A DNA stretch of 64,000 bases from JAFDZV01 sp035549015. GTDB taxonomy: Bacteria > Bacteroidota > Ignavibacteria > OLB7. The position numbers and the translations under genes were made by a program. Shown one piece after another: positions 37,692 to 46,840 of the stretch; the stretch's first letter is position 1, and each line of letters begins with the position of its first letter. Under the pieces are notes generated by a model, which searched no databases, was not told the DNA's origin, and saw only the letters and a list, made by a program, of their open reading frames with translations. The stretch is from positions 21,299 to 85,298 of the forward strand of contig DASZRW010000147.1 of the NCBI GenBank assembly GCA_035549015.1, written 5' to 3'.

Positions 37692-38579
37692 TCAGCCGAG
37701 AAGAGTGCGGAACGGCGATGAGGGAAGCCGCCCGCCATCACTTCCCACAATTGTGCGCGTGATCTCGCGACGATTTATCGGGATGTTGAAGCGCGAGAAG
37801 GTTGTGCAAAGGGAGTGAATATCGCGTGCAAGCAGACGCGCGGCATGCCGGCTTTCGCTGATGTGAACAAGCTGCGGCAGATCGATCACGACAAGGGTGC
37901 GCTCCCACCAGAGAAGATTGAATGCGGAATAATCGCCGTGGATGCATCCGCAGGCGACGATGGCCGCCAGATTGCGCACGGCCTGCTCCAACGCATCCTT
38001 CGTGTCCTGCACGGTGAGCCGGGCCTCCGCGATCCGCGGCGCCGGCTCGGCATCTCGGCCGACGAATTCCATTGCGATCGCCTGGCCCGCATGCCCAAGC
38101 GGTTGCGGCACGCGAACGCCGGCGGAATGCAGCAGAGCCAGCTCCCGGTACTCGCGCTCCACCCAGAGCCCCTGGTGAGCGCGCAGCCCCTTCGTAGAGC
38201 CCTGCGCCATCGCCCGCTCCAGCCGCGTGTTGCCGACAAAACGCCCCTCCCGATACACGGCATCGTTCCGAAATCCTCGCGTGTGATGATCGTGATAGAC
38301 TTTCACCGCAACGGCCCCATCGGCACCGCGTGCAACGTAAACCGTGGCCTCCTTTCCGCTCTTCAGTTGCCGTACCACCGTTTGAATAATTCCGCGATCG
38401 AATAATTCCTGCAGGCCGGGCTCGCGAAATTCCGGAGCGGGCTCGCCGGTACGCTGCTCGAATGCGGCGGCAGCAGCCGGGCTCGGCGTCAGATCCGCAA
38501 GCGAACGAATAACCCGACGCGACGGACGCCGGCGGCCCATCCGTTCAAAGCCGGGTGAAGAATAATCATCGTGTGGCAT
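37692..38579 (-). CDS. RIO-family serine kinase
   Basis: 295 aa. The RIO kinase fold is clear: glycine-rich-loop replacement with SGKEATVYVARGADGAVAVK (the lysine in VAVK), a catalytic loop HGDYSAFNLLW and the metal-binding VIDLPQLVH, in the RIO1/RIO2 style D-x-P-Q. Archaeal and eukaryotic RIO1 acts in ribosome maturation; bacterial copies are rarer and mostly uncharacterised. The region before the kinase is proline/arginine-rich. The upstream sequence is AT-rich (ATTTATTTC), as expected for a promoter. Confidence 0.85.
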   Translation of the reverse strand: MPHDDYSSPGFERMGRRRPSRRVIRSLADLTPSPAAAAAFEQRTGEPAPEFREPGLQELFDRGIIQTVVRQLKSGKEATVYVARGADGAVAVKVYHDHHTRGFRNDAVYREGRFVGNTRLERAMAQGSTKGLRAHQGLWVEREYRELALLHSAGVRVPQPLGHAGQAIAMEFVGRDAEPAPRIAEARLTVQDTKDALEQAVRNLAAIVACGCIHGDYSAFNLLWWERTLVVIDLPQLVHISESRHAARLLARDIHSLCTTFSRFNIPINRREITRTIVGSDGGRLPSSPFRTLLG

Positions 38580-38920
38580 GCGCGAACATAGAAATAAATA
38601 TTCGAACGATCGAACATCGGACGGGACGGCATGGGCGTCGAAATTTCAGTCACGCAACCGGACCGTTCCGGAATACTTCACCGGTTGTCATGCGCGTATT
38701 CGATGCGGTGCGGGGACCCGGACTGGTGCGACCGCCGCCGGAAACGGCCGCGCCGGAAATAGTTGCGGGAGAGCAGCTCGTACCCGAACCGCTCTCCCGC
38801 GTCGTTTCAAGCGCCGGCAGGATCACGCGCTCTGCCGGACGCCTTCAGCCGGTATTTCGATCATCCCGTTGGTCGGTATTTCGATCGTCCCGTTGGCCGG
38901 TATTTCGATCATCGCGATTG
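38580..38920 (-). other. gap between RIO kinase and secreted Cys-rich gene
   Basis: 341 bp. It holds the promoter side of the RIO kinase gene and a 24-bp triple repeat at 38850-38921. Short ORFs here lie across the repeat and lack family features. Confidence 0.4.
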
Positions 38921-38921
38921 C
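38850..38921. repeat. three tandem 24-bp repeats next to a stop codon
   Basis: Three copies of a 24-bp unit of the form CGGTATTTCGATC-A/G-TCCCGTTGG (+1 base), the third more diverged. The array touches the stop codon (38921-38923) of the leftward gene. 24 is a multiple of three, so it could encode an eight-residue repeat only if the stop were read through. Confidence 0.85.
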
Positions 38922-39388
38922 TACGGACGGCACGGCGGAATGCCGGTGCTCGGAAACACCCACATGTTGCATCCGGCTGGATCCACGTACACATCAACGC
39001 AGCAGCCCGGCGCCGGGCCCGTCATGAAATTCGGCACCCATGCAACCGCGGCGCCGGCGGGAGGAGGCGGAGGAGCCGCCAACGGCAACAACGGATAGAC
39101 GATGCCGGCACGGCTGACCATGCCGTTGAGCTTGAGGGCCGGACCCGGTGTGGGAACCACGACGTTGCCACCCGGCGCGATGAATGGCGTGCAGGGTGGA
39201 ACCAGCGGCGGCGCCCATGCCGGGCAGAGCCCGATCGTGCACCCGGTGAGATTGAACACCGTCACATTGCCGCAGGGAGGGTTCCAGACGATCTGGGCAG
39301 ACGCACGCACGGTGCCGAGCGCAAGCGCCGCAGCCACGACCGCTGTAGCGAGGATCGCCTTGAGTGGGTTCTGGATTCTTCCGTTCAT
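38921..39388 (-). CDS. small secreted cysteine/proline-rich protein
   Basis: 155 aa from ATG 39388 (MNGRIQNPLKAILATAVVAA). A clear signal peptide ends at VRASAQ. The mature part carries eight or more cysteines, several in CxxxxxxC pairs (CGNVTVFNLTGC, CCVDVYVDPAGC), and proline-rich blocks (APPPPPAGA). It is probably a disulfide-rich surface protein; the family is unknown. Confidence 0.6.
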   Translation of the reverse strand: MNGRIQNPLKAILATAVVAAALALGTVRASAQIVWNPPCGNVTVFNLTGCTIGLCPAWAPPLVPPCTPFIAPGGNVVVPTPGPALKLNGMVSRAGIVYPLLPLAAPPPPPAGAAVAWVPNFMTGPAPGCCVDVYVDPAGCNMWVFPSTGIPPCRP

Positions 39389-39713
39389 TCGCTGTACCTC
39401 TGTTCGATTACGTGTGAGGTTGACTGTTTGGCCGCACCCGCACCACCAGCATGCGGCTGTTCCGTTCAGCAGAGAACAATGCAGGCCGCACGCAGGCTGC
39501 TCCGCGCTTCGCGCGCTGTTACGCAGGCAGAACATTCCGCATGGGGGCCGGGCAGGCAGTGTCCGCAACCGAACATCCATTAAGAGGAACTGCGTAGTTG
39601 AAATTGGACATTGATGGTGACAGAATGGAGGAATAGGTGATTACGTCACGGGGCGCCCTCATGGTGTGGGGCGCCCCGTGACGTCAGATGCATATACATC
39701 GCATCGCGATAGA
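39389..39713 (-). other. 325-bp gap with a strong terminator
   Basis: Gene-free; contains the hairpin at 39643-39684 and, on the left, the presumed promoter of the cysteine-rich protein gene. Confidence 0.4.
39643..39684. terminator. 16-bp perfect hairpin after the lipoprotein gene
   Basis: ACGTCACGGGGCGCCC and GGGCGCCCCGTGACGT flank a 10-nt loop. It lies about 30 bp past the stop of the leftward lipoprotein gene (39714), a very stable terminator, although a U-tract is missing. Confidence 0.7.
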
Positions 39714-41030
39714 TCACAATTGCTGTTTCCACAGAAGCCTGCCGGTGCGAAGGTCGATTGCAAACACGAAAAGCATCTTCACCCCCACCAGCACGTTTCC
39801 TTCCACACCATACCATTCGTAGTCGAAGTCGGGATCGCCGGACTTGAAGGTCTCCGCGAGCGGATCAACCTTGATTCCCTTGGACGGGTTGGCGTAGATC
39901 TGCGGCACCAGCGTGGTCCAGTCCGTGGCCAGCTCCGTACCATGCAGGCTGACACGGGAAATCATGAGGCTCGAGGTATCGGCGAGATTGTTCGCATGCG
40001 CGATGTAGACAACCGCGGAATCGCAGCCAAGCACGGTGTTCGGGAGATGCCGCAGGGCATCGTCGCTGTTGCTCGCGCTATCCTCCACGGCTTCCTGAAG
40101 CTTCCGTTCGAGGTGGTAGTAGTTGTTCAGCAGGCTTGCATCGCGTATGGAGCGATAGGCCTCCGTCTCGTCGTGCAGCACCGGATAGAGCGCCAGCAGC
40201 GAGTCGTGCGTGCGTCGCATCCGTTCGATCACGGCATCCGCCGCCGCGCGCATTCGTGCACCGTCCTCGGCCAGGCGGGTGATGTTCCCCTCCAGCATGA
40301 TCTCCCCGTTCAGATAGCTCTCGCTGCTTTGCACATTGTTGGAGATCTCGATATGGCCGCGCGGCTCGTCGCGAAGGCTGACGCTTTCGTCGCGCCAGCG
40401 ATAGGCGCTGGTTGTGGAGGCCTGCGACGGCTTCTCCAGCAGCTTCGGCATCTTCGCGATCGCCGTGGCGTGGAGAGTCGCGGCATCCATGCTGTAGAGA
40501 TTCCCCTGCATGTCCGCGAGGATGACGCTCCGCGTGAACGGATCGAATCCGTACAGCCGCTCCGCCTCGTTCACGGACGGTGCTGCCAGACGCCCCGCGA
40601 GCGCCGGGGTTCCCTTCTCCACCTGCTCGCGCGTCACCACAACGCCCAGTGTTGCGGGGTCGCGGGCATGGAGGCCAACGGACTTGTCCGCACTGTAGCA
40701 CCAGAGCCGCGTTCCGTCGAACCCAAGCGGGATCAGATCTTCGTCGCGCTCCCCGGTCACCAGCCTGGCCAGTTGCCGCCCCGTGGCCAGATCGCGCACC
40801 GTGTAGCGATAGTCCGCATACCCGCTGACAAAGGTGCCGCGGCCGCCTGATGACTTGGACGTTGCATGGAACACTTCCTCGTGCGTGATCAGGTAATCCC
40901 CCTTGGCCGTATGGCAGATCATCGTCTGCTTCACATCGTCCGCCGTTCCCGTCTCATCCGACTTGTGGAAACATGCGGCAAGGAGAATCGCCGGTACCGC
41001 GAGGAGCGCAATCCGCGTTGTTCGTTTCAT
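39714..41030 (-). CDS. lipoprotein of unknown function
   Basis: 438 aa from ATG 41030, the first start giving a lipoprotein leader (IALLAVPAILLAAC, with Cys at about 19). The body is beta-rich in parts (SGYADYRYTVRDLATGRQLA) with a long helical stretch in the middle (RMRAAADAVIERMRRTHDSL). It ends in a propeller-like repeat (FVFAIDLRTGRLLWKQQL) of the kind found in PA2928-type proteins. The N-terminal frame is open further upstream but non-conserved. Function is not known. Confidence 0.6.
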   Translation of the reverse strand: MKRTTRIALLAVPAILLAACFHKSDETGTADDVKQTMICHTAKGDYLITHEEVFHATSKSSGGRGTFVSGYADYRYTVRDLATGRQLARLVTGERDEDLIPLGFDGTRLWCYSADKSVGLHARDPATLGVVVTREQVEKGTPALAGRLAAPSVNEAERLYGFDPFTRSVILADMQGNLYSMDAATLHATAIAKMPKLLEKPSQASTTSAYRWRDESVSLRDEPRGHIEISNNVQSSESYLNGEIMLEGNITRLAEDGARMRAAADAVIERMRRTHDSLLALYPVLHDETEAYRSIRDASLLNNYYHLERKLQEAVEDSASNSDDALRHLPNTVLGCDSAVVYIAHANNLADTSSLMISRVSLHGTELATDWTTLVPQIYANPSKGIKVDPLAETFKSGDPDFDYEWYGVEGNVLVGVKMLFVFAIDLRTGRLLWKQQL

Positions 41031-41381
41031 GGGACGTGTCGATGAATGTTGGCGGCCCGCGATGCGAGCCGGGTTGCCGACGCATGCTTCGTTCGCATCG
41101 CAGCGCGAGGGTTCCGAAGCATCGCCTTCAACATACCCAGAGTTCGCAACATTCCCCGCCGCAGTCCTTGCGGGCATTCGGCCACGACGTCTCCGGATTA
41201 TTCCGACACGATGATTGGCAACATGCCGCTGGCATGGGGCTCGGCGGCTGGTGCCGCGGCAACGGACGCATGCAACGGGGGAAACCATAATGCAGGAGGC
41301 CGCACGCGATGTGCGGCCTCTGTTTCGGAGATACCCCGCCGGGCCGGTGGACAACTTTCGCGCACGGGGCGGAACACGGGC
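41031..41381. other. gap with a 10-bp hairpin
   Basis: 351 bp with no credible gene. It contains GAGGCCGCAC / GTGCGGCCTC (41296-41320; 5-nt loop), then TGTTT on the plus strand; it may end the leftward sigma-factor operon. Confidence 0.45.
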
Positions 41382-41756
41382 CTACTGCCCGGGCTCCGCA
41401 TGCTCATCCCCCTGCTTCCATCGCGGCCCGTCGAAATCCCTGCCGCAACGTTCGTCCCATGCCCTGCGCATCCGCTCGCGATCCTCCGGACTCATGGATG
41501 CCATGCGCTCCTCGAACTTCCTGCGCCAGCGCTCGTGCCGCATCCGCGAGAACTGCGGCGGGCCGCCGCGCCCCATGAGCAGAATGCGCGAGAGGATGAA
41601 CAGGCCAAGCGCCTGCCAGTAGTTGATAACGGGGCCGGCAAAGAGCACCGGGATCAATGCATTCCACAATGCCATCACAACCAGTCCCACGCCCAGAACA
41701 ACAACGCATGCGATCAACACGATGCGTGCGATTTTCAACGGCGTTCGCCTTCTCAT
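41382..41756 (-). CDS. small membrane partner of the ECF sigma factor
   Basis: 124 aa from ATG 41756. One or two hydrophobic segments (ARIVLIACVVVLGVGLVVMA; FAGPVINYWQALGLFILSRI) precede a charged helical tail with RHERWRRKFEERMASMSPED. The pattern W-N-x-L-I/M-P-x-L-F...WQALGL resembles a small conserved family found next to ECF sigma genes in Bacteroidota, from memory. It could act as an anti-sigma or envelope-stress modulator. It lies 115 bp downstream of the sigma gene. Confidence 0.65.
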   Translation of the reverse strand: MRRRTPLKIARIVLIACVVVLGVGLVVMALWNALIPVLFAGPVINYWQALGLFILSRILLMGRGGPPQFSRMRHERWRRKFEERMASMSPEDRERMRRAWDERCGRDFDGPRWKQGDEHAEPGQ

Positions 41757-41871
41757 GATTATTCGTTCCTTGATGCTTCCATCGCCGGGCATTGCACATC
41801 CGCAACCGGCGGAGTGCGGCACGCTCCCGATGGAAGCCGTTATGTTCGCTGCCTGCGGCGTGCCGCCGGCA

Positions 41872-42531
41872 TTATTCCACATTGTTCAGTTCGTCGTACA
41901 GATCCCGCAGCCGCACACGCAGATATGCAACCGCGTAGCGTTTGCGGGAGAGAAGCGTCGGCACGCCGACGCCGGTCGCCTCCGCAATCTCCTTGAAGCT
42001 TCGCCCCTCCAGCTCGTGCATCACGAATGCATCGCGCTGCTCGGCGGGAAGTTCCTCCAGCGCTTCGGCAAGAGCATCCCAGAATCGTTCGCGGAAGTAG
42101 GCGGCATCGGGGTTGTCCGAGGGATCGAAGAGCGCGTTCTCCAGAAAGAACGGCGCACCATCCTCCCCCTCATCCCCGGTATCCGCCGCCGCCAGCGACG
42201 ATATCGGCTCCGGTTTCCGCTTGCGGTACCAGTCCACAATCCGGTTACGGGCAACGGTGAAAAGCCAGGAGGTGAACTTCTCTATCGGCGCTGCGATCGA
42301 ATCGCTCGCCATCAGTTGCACCAGCACATCCTGCAGAATGTCCTCCGCATCCTCGGGAATATCCACACGGCTGCGAATGAACTCCAGCAGACGCCGGCGT
42401 TCCGAACGAATCGCCTTCTCTACCTGGTTCGCTCTGCTGGTTTCCGATGCTGGAGGATCCAATGCGTAGGCTGCCGTATGTGCTTGAACCGATGTCGACA
42501 CACTCCATAGACGAACATGCCGGTGAAACAT
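41872..42531 (-). CDS. ECF-type RNA polymerase sigma factor
   Basis: 219 aa from ATG 42531; a shorter start is possible. Region 2: LLEFIRSRVDIPEDAEDILQ followed by DVLVQLM, and FTSWLFTVARNRIVDWYRKR. Region 4: LPAEQRDAFVMHELEGRSFK and EIAEATGVGVPTLLSRKRYA. The linker contains an acidic stretch (TGDEGEDG). It directs RNA polymerase to stress or surface genes; the small membrane protein just downstream is the likely partner. Confidence 0.9.
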   Translation of the reverse strand: MFHRHVRLWSVSTSVQAHTAAYALDPPASETSRANQVEKAIRSERRRLLEFIRSRVDIPEDAEDILQDVLVQLMASDSIAAPIEKFTSWLFTVARNRIVDWYRKRKPEPISSLAAADTGDEGEDGAPFFLENALFDPSDNPDAAYFRERFWDALAEALEELPAEQRDAFVMHELEGRSFKEIAEATGVGVPTLLSRKRYAVAYLRVRLRDLYDELNNVE

Positions 42532-43056
42532 GCGACGCCGGTTGCCGATTGTGGATTCGTACGAAGATTGACCCAGGTCATTCCTGGAGCGGCCGCCCGC
42601 GGGTAGGTTGCACAGGCGTTGAGAACGGGTGGATGTCACATGGGGAGGGGAAACGAAGTGCCGGCGCAATCGCCCGATCTCTCGCGGGTTCAACACGGGA
42701 CATGATGGAAGGCATGACGGTGATGTAGCTGTGCAGCCTGGATATATCGGGCGTGTGACGCACCTGAATTTCGGTGCGGTACCAGGCCGTTATTGACAGC
42801 ACTCGCCATATGCCGATGGCTTCGCCCCGCAGGCAACCGGATGCACCGATTGCAGTGTGATCCCAGTGAGGTAGCTGGGGAGCGGCCCGAAGGGACGCTC
42901 CCCATGCTTGTTTCGTCCCGCGTCGCCGCATCGGCCGGCAGAGTGGCCTCATCGCGCCTCTGCGCCGATTGCGGGGCGTGCCGCATCACCGATGCATGCA
43001 TCCAATCTCCCGGCAGAAGGTGCCGGTGCAATCCCGCCGGCGGCAACGGCAGTTCC
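42532..43056 (-). promoter_or_regulatory. 525-bp gap upstream of the sigma factor
   Basis: No credible gene. It contains a hairpin GGGGAGCG / CGCTCCCC (42877-42903; 11-nt loop) that may end the transcript of the lipoprotein/barrel gene to the right; the sigma factor's own promoter lies in the left half. Confidence 0.45.
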
Positions 43057-44211
43057 CTACAGTCCGATGCTCACACCGGCGATCAGGCCGACGTCGGATG
43101 GAAGAAGCTTCGAACCGAAGTAGGCAAGCTGGTACGACCCGACCTCCAGGAACAACTTCCGATTCAGCGTGAGCCCGATGGTCTCCTCCACATTCGGTCC
43201 GATGAAGAACGACGACTCCACATTCGTTCCATAGTCGATCGATTCCGTACCGCCAACCAGCCCGACGGCTCCCGCCAGATAGAACGAGGTATGCGTGCCC
43301 AGGAAGTATCGCCCCATGACCCTGCTGCCGAAGTTGACGAAGGTTCCCGTCAGCGAGGCGGACTGATTCCTGATATCGCTGTAGTTGAACGAGAGGCCGG
43401 CTCCCCAGCGGAAATCGGAACTGTCCTTCTCCGTCAGTATGCCGTACGTGATGCGAACGCCTGTCACGATGTTATTGCCGGTGAGGTAGTGCCCTCCGAT
43501 CTCGTTCCGTGCGTCGTGCTGCTTCTCGCCGGCAATCACCTGGTCCTTGCCGGCTACCGGCCCGCGCTGTGCGAACGGCGTGGCCGACGCGGAGGAGTTC
43601 GCGGCGCGCGCCGAATCCGACGGCATCGCAACGCCCGGGGTCCTGTCCAGCGCGCGTTCAACGAACAGCCGCGCGCACTCCGCCACTCCCTTGTAGATCA
43701 ACGGTTCGATCTCGTCGGTCGCGTCCGCAGCCCCCTGCGTCGGATGCGATGATATCGAGAACGAGCCGAGGGAGTCCGGCGTGATGGGGTATATGAAATG
43801 GAGATTGAAGTCCCCGTATGCCTCCTCGGAGAAGAGCCCGCTGTGTTCTCCCACGGTGAACGTATCGATGGTGACCGTAACCGGTATGTAGCGATCGCGC
43901 GCGCAGGAGCCGCCGGCAAGCGTATCCAGCATCCTCTTCACATTGCTCGCCAGATTGCCGGCCAGATAATACGGCACGGTCTTGTTGAAAAATCCCACGC
44001 GCGCCTTTCCGATGCGCGACGACGTGTCGGCACGGCGATCCTCCACCTTGACAAAGCAGATTCCTTCCCGCTTCAGAGCGGGCTGGTGCAATTCCGATCG
44101 GTTGAAGTCCGGTTGCACGCTCACCTGCGAGGCACCGCAGCCGATCGCAAGGGCAGCGATCGGGATAAGACAGGCTGAAAGCAGAGCACGGGGAGGGACG
44201 TGTGTTCTCAT
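43057..44211 (-). CDS. lipoprotein with C-terminal outer-membrane barrel-like region
   Basis: 384 aa from ATG 44211 (MRTHVPPRALLSACLIPIAA). The leader has a cysteine in AALAIGC, a likely lipobox. The first half is a soluble domain with EDRRADTSSRIGKARVGFFN. The second half shows repeated beta strands (NNIVTGVRITYGILTEKD; FYLAGAVGLVGGTESIDYG) ending GVSIGL, like a small barrel. Function unknown; envelope localisation is inferred. Confidence 0.6.
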   Translation of the reverse strand: MRTHVPPRALLSACLIPIAALAIGCGASQVSVQPDFNRSELHQPALKREGICFVKVEDRRADTSSRIGKARVGFFNKTVPYYLAGNLASNVKRMLDTLAGGSCARDRYIPVTVTIDTFTVGEHSGLFSEEAYGDFNLHFIYPITPDSLGSFSISSHPTQGAADATDEIEPLIYKGVAECARLFVERALDRTPGVAMPSDSARAANSSASATPFAQRGPVAGKDQVIAGEKQHDARNEIGGHYLTGNNIVTGVRITYGILTEKDSSDFRWGAGLSFNYSDIRNQSASLTGTFVNFGSRVMGRYFLGTHTSFYLAGAVGLVGGTESIDYGTNVESSFFIGPNVEETIGLTLNRKLFLEVGSYQLAYFGSKLLPSDVGLIAGVSIGL

Positions 44212-44909
44212 GTGTTTGTCGTTGATCGTGGAACAATGGTCGATGGCGGGCGTCGCACGCACATCGGACATGTCGCCGGTGTGCAGGCGCCGATCCGCAG
44301 CCATCGATGAAGGCCGGCATCTACCATCGTCTCACCATTCGTCGGCCGACGTCGGGAATGGAGAGAAATGCCGTGAGGGAGTGAACGCGAAGGATTGGGA
44401 TGAAAAGATCATGCGAGCCCGGAGGGCTGTGGATACGCGCCCGGCACAGCGCCGGACATCGTGCAGATACCATGGGCGGCGTACGCAGGCATCGGCCGGA
44501 TCTGTGTAGTGACGATCGGAATTGCCCGGTGTAACGCAACAGCATCGCGGCAGAGCCGATGCGATCCGCTCACGGCCCCGGAGTCGCCCCATGCGTGGGA
44601 GCACTGGTGCCGCGCCGGCCGCAGCCGTAAGCAAACCATAACTTGATTGCGGATCGTCCCCCGACCTATGTTGGCGGTTGCCGCTCCGTTCGCCGCCGCA
44701 TATGCAGATGGTCCTGTGACGATCCCGCCGGAGCGGCGCGGGACGTTGCGACAACATACGCCCGGAGCGTTGTGAACTACGAGCCCCGCCGGCACGTGAA
44801 GAAGGCATGCGCCGCTTCGCCTGCAGCGGGGCTTTTCGTTGCTGGGGCTTCACCGGCGCGAGTTCGCCGCTCCACCATTCGTCTGTTCATCAGCGAGGCA
44901 GGAACGATC
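44212..44909 (+). other. 698-bp divergent region with an attenuator-like hairpin
   Basis: Contains no credible gene. An 8-bp stem AGCCCCGC / GCGGGGCT (44782-44833; 36-nt loop) followed by TTTC lies 76 bp before the plus-strand gene; it could be a terminator of an unseen transcript or part of its leader. Confidence 0.45.
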
Positions 44910-45470
44910 ATGACTCTATCACCCACTGATCGCAATGGCTTCCGTCGCATTCTCATCGTGATTGCGCTTGCAGGCATGCAGGCGTTCGGACCGTGGCCGC
45001 AGAGCATGCGGGCGCAGGCACCATCCGGAGGCAACCTCTTCACTACGGTCCAATACAGGGCGGGATGGAACATGATCGGCCTCCCCAACACGCCGTTCAA
45101 TCCATCCGCGGGCGCGATGTTCCCAGCCGCTGCCTCACCGCTCTTCACGTACAGCAACGGCTACGTCATCGACTCGATACTCCGTAGAGGGTTGGGCTAC
45201 TGGATCAAACTGGATGCTCCGCGCATCACGCGGCAATCCGGTATCTCGCTGGCGCTGCCGCAGACGATACCGCTCGCGGCCGGATGGAACCTGATCTGCT
45301 CCGGCGCAAGCGAGCCGGCTCCGGTTGCATCCGTTGTCGCAATCGGCACCACATTGCAATCCGGCTTCTTCGGCTTCAACGATGGATACTACGTTGCGTC
45401 AACAATCGATCCCGGCCGTGCCTACTGGGTGAAGTCCGCAACGCGCGGCGCGATCACCTTCAACCGCTGA
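44910..45470 (+). CDS. secreted protein with repeated 'GWN...YW' modules
   Basis: 186 aa from ATG 44910 (MTLSPTDRNGFRRILIVIAL); the upstream frame is arginine-rich and non-coding in look. A signal peptide ends near MRAQ. Two related repeats follow: YRAGWNMIGLPNTPFNPSAG...GLGYWIKL and LAAGWNLICSGASEPAPVAS...GRAYWVKS. This W-N-hydrophobic-I/V module is common at the C-terminal side of secreted proteins in Ignavibacteria/Kapabacteria, from memory. Here it stands alone. Function unknown. Confidence 0.65.
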   Translation: MTLSPTDRNGFRRILIVIALAGMQAFGPWPQSMRAQAPSGGNLFTTVQYRAGWNMIGLPNTPFNPSAGAMFPAAASPLFTYSNGYVIDSILRRGLGYWIKLDAPRITRQSGISLALPQTIPLAAGWNLICSGASEPAPVASVVAIGTTLQSGFFGFNDGYYVASTIDPGRAYWVKSATRGAITFNR

Positions 45471-45551
45471 GGGGCGGCTCACCGGCCAGGCCGTGCCGGA
45501 GGCGCATGCGAAGCGCCGAAGCCGCCAACCGGTGCGGCCAGCCGCGACTTC

Positions 45552-46268
45552 CTACAGAAGCGTGTAGCGCTGCAGCGTGGTTGTTGCGAGATAGGTGACG
45601 AGCGTACTCCCGGGGCCGTCGATAACCAGCTTGTCGACGCCGGACTTCTTCACATGGAGATGGATGTCCGGCGCGAACCAGAGCGTGTCCAGGTTCGAGG
45701 ATTCGATCAACGGCGTCGCACCGGCGTTGCCGCCATAGGTCTCCGCTCGGAACTCCACCATCTCGGTTCGGAACGTCCCGGCCGGCACCGTCAGTTGCTG
45801 CGGCCCCAGGTAGCGGATGGTTCCGTTTACCAGAACGTGCTTCCCGTTTATATCCCGATCGTACCGGAGCGCCGGCGCATCACTCCTGCCTCCAGTGGGA
45901 TACGTCACCCAGATACTGTCCACGATCGTGCCGTTGAACTCCACATTGTAGAGGAAGCCGATATCACCATTGTTCCGGAAGGTGTAGTAGGTGTTGAAGA
46001 TGCTGTCCGACGTGATCTTCACAACATTCTCCTCCCCTTCAACCTTCAGCCCGGACTCCGTGACAACCATCTCGTTGATGGAATTGAATTCGGAACTGTA
46101 ATCGATCAACGTGATCGAATGGAACGTATAGTGACTGCCGATCGCCGGCGCGCTGCCGGTATTCTCCGACGGACCGGCGGGATTGCTCGTGGAACAGGAT
46201 GCGAGATGAATGGAGGCGATAACCAGCCCGGCGGGCACGCTCCGATACAGCCAGTTGAATCTGTGCAT
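45552..46268 (-). CDS. lipoprotein of unknown function
   Basis: 238 aa from ATG 46268. The leader AGLVIASIHLASC has a lipobox cysteine at 25, followed by a Ser/Pro-rich linker and a beta-rich body (YTFHSITLIDYSSEFNSINE...TVPAGTFRTEMVEFRAETYG). The gene ends close to the secreted module gene. Its upstream side, only 82 bp away, is where the mobile-element end lies (46351), so its promoter may have been changed by that insertion. Confidence 0.6.
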   Translation of the reverse strand: MHRFNWLYRSVPAGLVIASIHLASCSTSNPAGPSENTGSAPAIGSHYTFHSITLIDYSSEFNSINEMVVTESGLKVEGEENVVKITSDSIFNTYYTFRNNGDIGFLYNVEFNGTIVDSIWVTYPTGGRSDAPALRYDRDINGKHVLVNGTIRYLGPQQLTVPAGTFRTEMVEFRAETYGGNAGATPLIESSNLDTLWFAPDIHLHVKKSGVDKLVIDGPGSTLVTYLATTTLQRYTLL

Positions 46269-46350
46269 GGGCTGAACGAATGGTTTGAACAAGAACTGTT
46301 GCGCACCCGAAGAGAGGAACATACAAGGTCCGTTCCGATCGGACAAGGGC

Positions 46351-46384
46351 CCCCGAATTGTGGTAGTGATTCAGTTTGAATTTC
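46351..46384 (+). repeat. left 34-bp direct repeat of the island
   Basis: Perfect copy of the sequence at 52022-52055. Its last ~22 bases (GTAGTGATTCAGTTTGAATT plus TC) are the motif also found inverted at the right end. Confidence 0.9.
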
Positions 46385-46481
46385 CGGGAATCGCTACCTT
46401 GTAAGCCTTGCTCTTGCCGTCTACCTTCGCTGCAATCGCACCGCGCTGGCAGTCAGAAGGAACGGCCTCGTGTCACGTTTC

Positions 46482-46545
46482 GACCCGACTACCCGGTTAC
46501 CGTGAGGCCCGGACGCTGTTAGCGCGGCGTGGTTGTAGTCGGGTC
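46482..46545 (+). ncRNA. structured leader: 11-bp inverted repeat with nested stem
   Basis: GACCCGACTAC (46482-46492) and GTAGTCGGGTC (46535-46545) pair perfectly around a 42-nt loop that contains a small nested stem (CGC...GCG), followed by TTTC. It lies just before the small gene at 46568. It may be a terminator for an unseen transcript from the left, a structured mRNA leader or a small RNA. Confidence 0.35.
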
Positions 46546-46567
46546 TTTCAACATAACCGAACGCGCT

Positions 46568-46840
46568 ATGAGTACCATCAACGAATCACCCACCACGAGT
46601 GATCCGCCGACGAACCACGAGCCCCCGAGCATCCCCGTACTCCTTCTTCCCCCCGATGAACGCTTGCGCCGTGTGTGTGCGCTCTTGGACGCGCTGAGCG
46701 ATGCATTGCAGAGTGACGCACGGGAATTCTCCTCGCACTTTGACGGGCGCTCCCTCGTGTGTGAACTGGCGATCACGGAGCTGCAAACCGCCTCGCACGA
46801 TCTTGAACGGAATGTGATACAACAACGGAGCGCGGCATGA
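46568..46840 (+). CDS. small protein coupled to the antitoxin-like gene
   Basis: 90 aa from ATG 46568. The N-terminus is Ser/Thr/Pro-rich; the rest is helical (PDERLRRVCALLDALSDALQ and REFSSHFDGRSLVCELAITE). No toxin family is recognised. Its stop overlaps the start of the Phd/YefM-like gene by 4 bp (ATGA), so the two are coupled, as in type II toxin-antitoxin operons. It could be a novel partner. Confidence 0.6.
   Translation: MSTINESPTTSDPPTNHEPPSIPVLLLPPDERLRRVCALLDALSDALQSDAREFSSHFDGRSLVCELAITELQTASHDLERNVIQQRSAA

Noticed and set aside
38850..38921. The 24-bp repeats as a CRISPR array
   Set aside because: Units are directly adjacent with no spacers; only three copies.
44643..44909. N-terminal extension of the 'GWN' secreted protein
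   Set aside because: The extra ~89 residues are Arg/Cys-rich, and the signal peptide begins at 44910.
46482..46545. The inverted repeat as a tRNA gene
   Set aside because: No T-loop consensus and no anticodon arm; a simple stem with a nested stem fits better.
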